A stretch of DNA of 13,400 nucleotides. It comes from Clostridium sp. AM49-4BH (GTDB lineage Bacteria; Bacillota; Clostridia; Lachnospirales; Lachnospiraceae). Under the pieces are notes generated by a model. The model had not been told where the DNA came from. It ran no database searches and saw only the letters and a list, made by a program, of their open reading frames with translations. This document shows, piece by piece, positions 8,932-13,400 of this stretch (position 1 is the first letter of the stretch; every line of letters begins with the position of its first letter). The stretch spans positions 1 to 13,400 of the forward strand of contig NZ_QUFB01000061.1 in NCBI RefSeq assembly GCF_003478335.1, in the 5' to 3' direction. The translations under genes and the position numbers were made by a program.

Positions 8932-9491
8932 CGGAAAATGTCATAAGAGACATTTGTATTCTTCAGAACTTTTTTATATGTTACTTTGTTCTGGTTCAGA
9001 ACATCGGTGTATGTCGTCTTCTTTGGATTGCTGATCTTTACTTTTGATTGTTTGAGTTTTTTGCCTTTTAAGGCGATGGATAAGCTGGTTTTACCTCGTT
9101 TCAGAGATACAACGGATTTTTTATTTGCTTTTTTTGAGACTCTAATGGATAAATCCGTCGCTTTTGTTTTATATTGGGATTTTCCGGATTTCACCAGAGT
9201 GGTATTGATTTCTTTCCATCTTCCGTTCTTTTTGTAATGGATGGGCATGGAGTAGGTGGCAGCGATAAAACTGCCATCAGACAAGGCAAACTGTTTGACA
9301 AATTTGCTCCGCTTGGCAGTCAGTTCTTCCGTAACGGCTGCCCGGGATGTTCCCGTATTCATACCTGTTCCTGCTTTTGCATCTTTCCTAGTGGAAAAAT
9401 CCACTCCCACGACAGCAGTGAGTACCAATACCACAGCTAATGTACCACTGATAATGCCCTTTTGGATTCCTTCTTTTCCTGTTTTCTTCAT
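8865..9491 (-). CDS. Secreted DNRLRE/Kelch-repeat protein, N-terminal part with signal peptide (frameshifted)
   Basis: ATG at 9491 is preceded by GAGGGAGG six bases upstream, an excellent ribosome site. Residues 1-40 form a signal peptide: MKKTGKEGIQKG, a hydrophobic core SGTLAVVLVLTAVVGV, and likely cleavage after AKA. The mature part begins with a Lys- and Ser-rich, very basic region (KKANKKSVVSLKRGKTSLSI) of the kind that precedes DNRLRE modules in wall-associated proteins of Clostridia. Authentic reading runs to about residue 186 (NVSYDIF). The last 22 residues (RKKCRRLLRF...) are out of frame and end at the stop at 8865. It is the first gene of the surface block, 167 bases after agrD, and probably gives a truncated secreted product in this sequence. 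Confidence 0.85.
   Translation of the reverse strand: MKKTGKEGIQKGIISGTLAVVLVLTAVVGVDFSTRKDAKAGTGMNTGTSRAAVTEELTAKRSKFVKQFALSDGSFIAATYSMPIHYKKNGRWKEINTTLVKSGKSQYKTKATDLSIRVSKKANKKSVVSLKRGKTSLSIALKGKKLKQSKVKISNPKKTTYTDVLNQNKVTYKKVLKNTNVSYDIFRKKCRRLLRFPRNRRINPFLSN
8931..8935 (-). other. Frameshift point in the DNRLRE/Kelch gene (apparent loss of one C)
   Basis: The minus strand reads GAC ATT TTC CGG AAA AAG. Adding one C gives ATT TTC CCG GAA AAA GTG CAG GAG, that is DIFPEKVQE, and joins two long frames without a seam. There is no slippery sequence or obvious stimulatory structure for programmed frameshifting. A real indel or a base-calling error in a CCC run are the two likely explanations. 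Confidence 0.75.
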
Positions 9492-9658
9492 GAAAAACCT
9501 CCCTCATATGTTCTGCGATTGCTCCAAATATAACACCAATTTATATCTATAGATAAAATCAATCGAATTGATATATTTTCTTCTCTGCCCATTGTTCCAT
9601 GCTAAGCAATGCTATGATTCAATGGGCAAATTTTAGTTTCGTCACTTCCCATGTTGCA
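9492..9658. other. Gap between agrD and the DNRLRE/Kelch gene
   Basis: No coding sequence is seen. The stretch holds an inverted repeat (9586-9628) and a very AT-rich segment just before the Kelch-gene ribosome site. In that segment, TATAAA and TATATT boxes can be found on the minus strand but without a convincing -35. A weak or activator-dependent promoter is possible, as is read-through from agrBD. Confidence 0.4.
9586..9628. repeat. Inverted repeat with perfect 9-bp arms between agrD and the surface-protein block
   Basis: Arms TGCCCATTG (9586-9594) and CAATGGGCA (9620-9628) are perfect and are separated by 25 bases that can add a short inner CAT/ATG pairing. In the minus-strand transcript it is followed by GAGAAGAAAATA, not a U-run, so it does not look like a normal intrinsic terminator. 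It could be an RNA stability or processing structure or a protein-binding site. Confidence 0.6.
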
Positions 9659-9796
9659 TTACTTTTTCGTCGGACGTTTCGGCTGATGCAAAATTCCTGC
9701 ACATGCTGGCGGCCAGCCGGACTTTGCTCTGGCAGCTTCAGCCTTTGCCAGTTTTCCCGCCAAGTTGAGTAAACGATTTTCTTTTTTACTTTTCAT
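9659..9796 (-). CDS. agrD: AgrD-like cyclic peptide pheromone precursor
   Basis: This gene is too short for ordinary gene finding. The minus strand gives 45 residues from ATG at 9796, with AGGAGGTG at ideal spacing. The parts match AgrD. The N-terminal leader is basic and Ala/Leu/Lys-rich and amphipathic (RLLNLAGKLAKAEAARAK). Next comes a core, SGWPPACAGILHQPKRP, and then TKK. In known AgrD proteins a Cys four residues before the processing site forms a thiolactone ring and is followed by an acidic or polar tail ending in P-K-x-P. Here Cys32-Ala-Gly-Ile-Leu36 would be the ring, HQPKRP (37-42) the recognition tail, and the Trp28-Pro-Pro-Ala residues the likely exocyclic tail of the pheromone. 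It overlaps agrB by 11 bases, which suggests translational coupling. I infer the exact N-terminal trimming; it is not visible. Confidence 0.92.
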   Translation of the reverse strand: MKSKKENRLLNLAGKLAKAEAARAKSGWPPACAGILHQPKRPTKK

Positions 9797-10361
9797 CACA
9801 CTTCACCTCCTGCCTTACTATTTTTGCTATCAATATGAAAACAGCACAAAACACAATTGCAAGCATCATGTACTGTTGCCATCGCATATGTAACAAATAC
9901 GCAATTACAATTACTCCAAATTCCATCCCCAATACCTTTCTGCTCCACATTTTATACTCCTGTTGTTCGCATTTTGACAAAGCCAGATTCGGATGATTCA
10001 CGGGAGCAAAACACCATATACAAACTGTTGACAGAATAAATATAATCCCTTTTACCATTTCATACTTTTCTATTAACGGAGCAATTATTTCTAATGCCAT
10101 TAATAATGTTAATACTGATCCTGTCAGACATCCCAAAAAACTTTTTGCATGAAAACCACCTGTAGTCTGCCTTACAGCCATAAAGGAAACAGTAAAGATG
10201 ATTCCATCTATTGGTTTTCTTACTATAAAGGCAATACAAAACAAAACAACATATGCTACTATCTTTTCCAGCATAATTGTCAGCCCATATATAGAATCTT
10301 CTTCGTATTGTTTATCCAAAACATCTTTGTCAATAAGATATTTTACAAATTTAACTATCAT
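9786..10361 (-). CDS. agrB: AgrB-like pheromone-processing membrane endopeptidase
   Basis: The product is 191 residues, the usual AgrB size. It has several hydrophobic segments and the catalytic block RQTTGGFHAKSFLGC, in which His71 and Cys78 are seven residues apart exactly as in staphylococcal AgrB. A later CFAPVNHPN resembles the conserved AP-x-PN loop. AgrB cleaves the AgrD C-terminal tail at the membrane and, by family knowledge, couples this to thiolactone formation. I chose the ATG at 10361 (MIVKFVKY) because GAGGAG lies nine bases upstream. An in-frame ATG at 10385 is possible. The frame is open further up to 10571, but that would run through the agrC terminator and is rejected. The gene is transcribed separately from agrAC and overlaps agrD. 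Confidence 0.93.
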   Translation of the reverse strand: MIVKFVKYLIDKDVLDKQYEEDSIYGLTIMLEKIVAYVVLFCIAFIVRKPIDGIIFTVSFMAVRQTTGGFHAKSFLGCLTGSVLTLLMALEIIAPLIEKYEMVKGIIFILSTVCIWCFAPVNHPNLALSKCEQQEYKMWSRKVLGMEFGVIVIAYLLHMRWQQYMMLAIVFCAVFILIAKIVRQEVKCDEK

Positions 10362-10483
10362 AGCCAGGTTCTCCTCGTCTTTCATATACCATAATTTCCT
10401 ACTTAAATTCAACAGTAGTAGCAAGATTCGACTAAAAGTAACCAAATTTGACTGTGATTTTTCATATTTACTTTTTTTGCAAG
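10362..10483 (-). promoter_or_regulatory. agrBD promoter/operator region with LytTR-like direct repeats
   Basis: On the minus strand the words AGTCAAAT (10453-10446) and AGTCGAAT (10433-10426) form a direct repeat with a 20-bp period. LytTR regulators such as AgrA bind two 9-bp direct repeats spaced about two helix turns, with known sites containing ACAGTTAAG; here the first copy reads ACAGTCAAA. A third, weaker copy (TGTTGAAT, 10414-10407) overlaps a possible -35 TTGAAT, followed after 18 bases by TATATG. The -10/-35 assignment is tentative. The position upstream of agrBD is what an autoinduced Agr promoter would have. Confidence 0.5.
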
Positions 10484-10514
10484 AAAAAAACAAGGCTCTG
10501 CAGCCTTGTTTTTG
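10484..10514 (-). terminator. Intrinsic terminator after agrC
   Basis: A perfect 12-bp stem (10486-10497 with 10502-10513) contains the GC-rich core ACAAGGCT/AGCCTTGT and has the tetraloop CTGC. In the minus-strand transcript it is followed by a U-rich tract (TTTTTTTCTTGC). It lies just after the agrC stop at 10526. A-T symmetry means it could also work on the opposite strand. Confidence 0.88.
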
Positions 10515-10525
10515 TAAACAGATAT

Positions 10526-11827
10526 TTATATTTCTTCCGTTTGGGGAATTACTGCCGTATAATAAAACCATCCCTTATCGCATCTGATTCTCCCAATTCC
10601 ACCATACTTATCTAAAACCATTTGAATATTCTTCAAACCAATCCCATGATTTTTCTTATCCCCTTTACCCGTTTGGATATCATTGTTTTTAATTTCTACG
10701 GGAACCGCCACTGGATTCTGGACAGAAAGTACCATTTGTTGTTTTTCCTTTACAAGTTTTAGCCGTATCACCTTATTACAATCTAATTTCTCACAAGCCT
10801 CAATCGCATTATCCAATAAATTCGACAACAAAATAACCACATCCTGCTCCTTCATCCATAATCCGGATAAATCATTTACCTGAAAATACAGAGCAATATC
10901 CTTACTTTTTGCGAGACGATATTTTTGATTTAGTACAACATTTAATACTGTATTATTAACATCTATGACTTCCCGACCATCTATTAGTATTTCTGTCAAT
11001 TTATCTGCATATTCCTCTGCCTCCCGGTACTTGTTTTGCCTCAATAGTCCCTGAATGCAATGAATCTGATTGTTATAATCATGCACCATCCGTTTTTTCT
11101 GCGCATAATCCTCACTAAATTCATAATATGCCTGCATTTTTTCTTTATTTCTCTCCTGTAATATCTTCATTTGATTATATTGTTTTTCTCTTGCCGATAT
11201 GTATTTTAATAACACAAACATGACAAGATTGATGCTTACCATTCCAAAAGAAACCGTCAAGTATCCAAAAGAATTGTTCTTCTGTTGAAAAGACAGCAAC
11301 ATAACAAGCATGATTACTACAGTCATCATTGGAAAACTAATCATTAAAATCCATTCTGATTTCTTTACATCCAGCTCTTTTTCTCTTTTCCAAAAATAAT
11401 CCAGTATCAGTACAATCACAAACAAAACCGTCTTACACAAAAGGACTAGAATCACTTGAATTACACTGTTTGATAAATCAGCAGAATCCAGCAATAAATC
11501 AACCAATATTAATCCTAAATAATCAACACAGAATAAAATCGCATAAAAAATAAAACTAAGAAATATCTTGAGCAGCCATTTCCCTGTATAAAATATCACA
11601 GCAAACAGTGCAATGCTTATAATAATCCCTATACTGCGAAAAACATAATGTCCACCCGTCTGAGTAATTAATGCCCAAAACAAAAACACTCCTGTCAGCA
11701 AAAAAACGGATAATGATTTCAACCATCTGGCCGGATATCTTTGTTCCAAAAACATATTCAGGAAGATTCCACAACAGAGTGCTTCATAAAATACAATACT
11801 GATACTTTTGAAAAATTCTTCTACCAT
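10526..11827 (-). CDS. agrC: AgrC-like sensor histidine kinase (HPK10, GHKL type)
   Basis: The product has 433 residues. The first about 210 contain six or so hydrophobic segments forming the AgrC-type sensor. A helical linker leads to the dimerisation and phosphoacceptor motif KKRMVHDYNNQI, with His249 the likely phosphorylated residue. The ATP-binding domain shows the N-box SNLLDNAIEAC (335-345) and the G-box NHGIGLKNI (393-401), typical of the HPK10/GHKL subgroup that detects cyclic or linear peptide pheromones. Start ATG at 11827 has CGAGGT ten bases upstream; the gap to agrA is only 23 bases, so the two form an operon that ends at the terminator at 10484-10514. It would detect the AgrD-derived peptide outside the cell and phosphorylate the adjacent LytTR regulator. 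Family assignment is firm; the symbol rests on the neighbouring agrB and agrD. Confidence 0.92.
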   Translation of the reverse strand: MVEEFFKSISIVFYEALCCGIFLNMFLEQRYPARWLKSLSVFLLTGVFLFWALITQTGGHYVFRSIGIIISIALFAVIFYTGKWLLKIFLSFIFYAILFCVDYLGLILVDLLLDSADLSNSVIQVILVLLCKTVLFVIVLILDYFWKREKELDVKKSEWILMISFPMMTVVIMLVMLLSFQQKNNSFGYLTVSFGMVSINLVMFVLLKYISAREKQYNQMKILQERNKEKMQAYYEFSEDYAQKKRMVHDYNNQIHCIQGLLRQNKYREAEEYADKLTEILIDGREVIDVNNTVLNVVLNQKYRLAKSKDIALYFQVNDLSGLWMKEQDVVILLSNLLDNAIEACEKLDCNKVIRLKLVKEKQQMVLSVQNPVAVPVEIKNNDIQTGKGDKKNHGIGLKNIQMVLDKYGGIGRIRCDKGWFYYTAVIPQTEEI

Positions 11828-11850
11828 AATATTTTATACCTCGTGTTTAA

Positions 11851-12564
11851 CTACATTTTTTCTTTGTAACTTAAATACTGCTCTTTCACTTTTGCGTATC
11901 TTTGTTTTGTCACGGGAATTTCAGCACCGTTTGACAAGTATAGCAAATAGTTATTTATTTTCTCTATATGTACAAGATTCACTAAAAAGCTTTGATGCGT
12001 CCTTACAAAATCATAATTCGATAAAATCAACTCCAGGTCGTTAATCTGACCATACATATATAAATTTTCTCCGGTTCTCTCAAACCATAATTGATGTGAT
12101 TTACTCTCAATAAAAAGAATCTCTTTTAACAGAACTTTCCTCTTTCCCCCTACAAACGGAAATTCCATTTCCCTTTCCTGTTTTTTCTGAAGAATCGTAT
12201 CCATACATTCCGGCAGCAAGCTTTCCAGATCATCCTTTAATATGTAGCGTACTGCATCCACGCGATACCCTTCAAGTGCATAATCCATCATAATAGTAAT
12301 AAAAACAATGTCCACATTCTGATTTTTTTCCCGTATCGCATACGCTGTTTCCATCCCATTCATTTCTTTCATTCCAATGTCGAGAAATATAATGTCATAT
12401 TGTTGCAGGTTATTATCATCGCTGCAAAATTCCAAACCACTTGTAAAAAGATCAATACAAAATATAATCTTCTTTTCTTTAAGATATTGTTCGACTAACC
12501 TTTTAATTTCTTCTCGAAAATATTTCTCATCATCACAAATTGCTACTCCTAATTTTAAGTCCAT
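11851..12564 (-). CDS. agrA: AgrA-like LytTR response regulator
   Basis: From ATG at 12564 the protein has 237 residues. The receiver domain (about 1-125) shows acidic Asp11-Asp12 (ICDDE), phosphoacceptor Asp62 (IIFLDIGM), Thr90 (VFIT) and Lys110 (RYILK), so all key residues are present. The C-terminal LytTR DNA-binding domain (about 133-237) shows FIESKSHQLWF, FVRTHQSFLVNL and IPVTKQRYAKVKEQY. I chose this start because GGAGG lies six bases upstream; an ATG at 12570 touches the Shine-Dalgarno itself and a longer start at 12597 would lie upstream of it. It is expected to bind paired direct repeats upstream of target promoters, probably including those before agrBD. It is the first gene of the agrA-agrC unit. 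Confidence 0.94.
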   Translation of the reverse strand: MDLKLGVAICDDEKYFREEIKRLVEQYLKEKKIIFCIDLFTSGLEFCSDDNNLQQYDIIFLDIGMKEMNGMETAYAIREKNQNVDIVFITIMMDYALEGYRVDAVRYILKDDLESLLPECMDTILQKKQEREMEFPFVGGKRKVLLKEILFIESKSHQLWFERTGENLYMYGQINDLELILSNYDFVRTHQSFLVNLVHIEKINNYLLYLSNGAEIPVTKQRYAKVKEQYLSYKEKM

Positions 12565-12782
12565 GCACATCCTCCCACCTGTTATCTGAAAAATCAATAT
12601 TTTTTATTGTGGCAAATCAATTATTTCCATAAAGCAAAAGAACATAAATACATTAACGGAATCAACACATACGTTCCTGTATCTGCTTCCTATAGCGTCG
12701 TTCTTTTTTCTCATCTAGTATACCGCAGATAGAACAATATTGCTAGAAAGATATGATTTTTTTCATAATTATTAGGTTTTTC
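12565..12782 (-). promoter_or_regulatory. Upstream region of agrAC with a TATACT box
   Basis: The minus strand has a near-consensus -10 TATACT at 12722-12717, but only a weak -35 (TAGCAA, 17-bp spacer). This would give a leader of about 145 bases before agrA. A short inverted repeat, ATGA-N6-TCAT, lies at about 12762-12776. A 36-codon ORF starting at 12714 has no ribosome site and is not called. Whether this or the better-formed promoter at 12949-12978 drives agrAC cannot be decided by reading. Confidence 0.4.
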
Positions 12783-12944
12783 TCATAACATTTCTTTCAT
12801 CTTCCTTCCAATCATTTTCCTGACTTGCTTTTCCAGCAAAGCATCCACATATCCTTGTACCCGATACAGATCTTTTGCATCCGGTTTTCGATACTTATAT
12901 AGCACCGGAATCTCTCCCCCTTGTATTGCTCGATATGTAACCAT
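12783..12944 (-). CDS. Possible small ORF, 53 residues, unrecognised
   Basis: ATG at 12944 opens a 53-codon frame (begins MVTYRAIQGGEIPVLYKYRK; later LYRVQGYVDALLEKQVRK) with protein-like composition: mixed charged and hydrophobic residues and a likely C-terminal helix. The base composition is higher in G+C than its surroundings. There is no ribosome site, and a promoter -10 box (12949-12954) sits five bases before the ATG, so normal expression is doubtful. It may be a remnant of a longer gene, perhaps carried in by a mobile element. No family is recognised. Confidence 0.3.
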   Translation of the reverse strand: MVTYRAIQGGEIPVLYKYRKPDAKDLYRVQGYVDALLEKQVRKMIGRKMKEML

Positions 12945-12948
12945 ATTT

Positions 12949-12978
12949 AGTATACTTTTGAATCAACCTGGCATTCAA
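12949..12978 (-). promoter_or_regulatory. Candidate sigma-A promoter upstream of agrAC
   Basis: On the minus strand, TTGAAT (12978-12973) and TATACT (12954-12949) are separated by 18 bases, the best -35/-10 pair in this region. It points toward the 53-codon ORF and agrA. The start of transcription would fall at or just inside the ATG of the small ORF. Confidence 0.45.
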
Positions 12979-13259
12979 CCCATGTGTTACGTATGAAATC
13001 ATATGATTTATCGAACTATACAAACATTTACTTCTTACATCAAGGAAACGATGCAATTTAAAATTTTCATTATTGAATAATTATCTGAAAATTATAGGAT
13101 TTCTGTGTGTCGAATTCTTCTGCACAAAACTATTCACATTTGGTACTGATAATTGAATATTATCGGACGGAGAGATGTGCTGTGGCGGATAATTTTTAGT
13201 TATCAGTCAGTTTTTTGAAAAATTTACGAATCATTATTATTGATAGAAAAGAGGTATTT
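12979..13259. other. AT-rich region, mostly non-coding, holding a long hairpin
   Basis: No gene is supported here on either strand. A 22-codon plus-strand ORF starting near 13010 lacks a ribosome site. The main structure is the imperfect hairpin at 13145-13207. Candidate plus-strand promoter elements (TTGAAA at 13215-13220, TATTGA at 13238-13243) are present but would start transcription very close to the ribosome site of the following ORF, so they are weak evidence. Confidence 0.4.
13145..13207 (+). repeat. Imperfect inverted repeat/RNA hairpin with 20-base arms
   Basis: Arms 13145-13164 and 13188-13207 match at 17 of 20 positions, with the outer eight (ACTGATAA/TTATCAGT) perfect. As plus-strand RNA, two of the mismatches become G-U pairs and one is U-U, so a near-continuous 20-bp stem forms. 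The 23-base loop is purine- and G-rich (GGACGGAGAG...GTGGCG), in contrast to the AT-rich stem. TTTTTT follows at 13211-13216, three bases after the stem, as in an attenuator or terminator. It lies about 50 bases before a plus-strand ORF with a good ribosome site. Confidence 0.6.
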
Positions 13260-13394
13260 ATGAATTCCCTTTCAAAATTTCAAAATGTAGAAATTAACGA
13301 AGACGAAGATTACACTTGCAGAGATTTTTCTTACACCCAATATATAGACATTGACTTTTCATTGTATAAACCAATATCTTTTTTTTCGAAGTGA
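13260..13394 (+). CDS. Possible small plus-strand gene, 44 residues, unrecognised
   Basis: ATG at 13260 is preceded by AAAGAGGT at correct spacing (four bases). The frame gives 44 residues starting MNSLSKFQNVEINEDEDYTC and ends with TGA at 13392-13394. It is acidic and aromatic in the middle (EDEDYTC, YTQYIDIDFSLY) and has no signal peptide or membrane segment. I do not know a family. It could be a true small protein or the broken 5' end of a longer gene; the window ends too soon to tell. It is divergently oriented relative to agrA, and the long hairpin lies in its presumed leader. Confidence 0.4.
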   Translation: MNSLSKFQNVEINEDEDYTCRDFSYTQYIDIDFSLYKPISFFSK

Positions 13395-13400
13395 TTTAGG

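Noticed and set aside
8920..8940. Programmed ribosomal frameshift in the Kelch gene
   Set aside because: There is no slippery heptamer, no upstream Shine-Dalgarno-like stimulator and no clear downstream structure. A one-base loss explains the data more simply.
9586..9628. Intrinsic terminator between agrD and the surface block
   Set aside because: No U-tract follows the stem on the minus strand, so I list it only as an inverted repeat.
10362..10571. 70 extra in-frame residues before the AgrB start
   Set aside because: They would be read through the agrC terminator and into the 3' end of agrC. The ribosome site GAGGAG and family length both support the start at 10361.
12604..12714. 36-codon minus ORF in the agrA leader
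   Set aside because: It has no ribosome site, starts three bases after a -10 box, and its composition is not protein-like.
13010..13081. 22-codon plus ORF beginning MKSYDLSNYTNIYFLHQG
   Set aside because: It has no ribosome site and stops after 22 codons. The sequence looks protein-like, so a remnant is possible, but it cannot be supported.

Overview
The window looks like part of a chromosome of a gut-type Clostridia, most likely Lachnospiraceae. This is judged from the protein style: very large secreted DNRLRE/Kelch and Rhs/WapA-like proteins, a thiolactone Agr system, strong GGAGG-type ribosome sites and a moderately AT-rich composition. The genus cannot be fixed from the sequence alone. 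Every recognisable gene lies on the minus strand, so transcription runs from right to left.

Layout in the direction of transcription. (1) At the right end, about 13394-12565, is an AT-rich stretch. It holds a possible plus-strand 44-codon ORF with a good ribosome site, a long imperfect hairpin, a doubtful 53-codon minus ORF and two TATACT promoter boxes. (2) An agrA-agrC pair at 12564-10526 encodes a LytTR response regulator and a six-helix-type HPK10 histidine kinase, and ends at a strong intrinsic terminator. (3) An agrB-agrD pair at 10361-9659 has its own upstream region with a 20-bp-spaced direct repeat resembling a LytTR operator. agrD is only 45 codons long, overlaps agrB and encodes a clear cyclic-peptide precursor. 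(4) A surface-protein block at 9491-1 contains a large secreted DNRLRE/Kelch protein broken by one frameshift, a small single-pass membrane protein with a helical outside domain, and a giant secreted Rhs/YD-repeat protein, also broken by one frameshift. The Rhs protein reaches its conserved DPSG core end at 131-142 and then enters an AT-rich variable C-terminal domain that runs off the left edge.

How the genes may fit together. AgrB would cleave and cyclise AgrD to a CAGIL-ring peptide, AgrC would sense it, and AgrA would activate LytTR-type promoters. No convincing terminator separates agrD from the surface block; there is only an inverted repeat without a U-tract. Quorum control of a secreted Rhs polymorphic toxin and its companion surface protein is therefore a reasonable hypothesis, but it is an inference from gene order. 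The two frameshifts, each explained by loss of one base from a short G or C run, mean that the block is either decaying, switched off in this strain, or affected by assembly errors.
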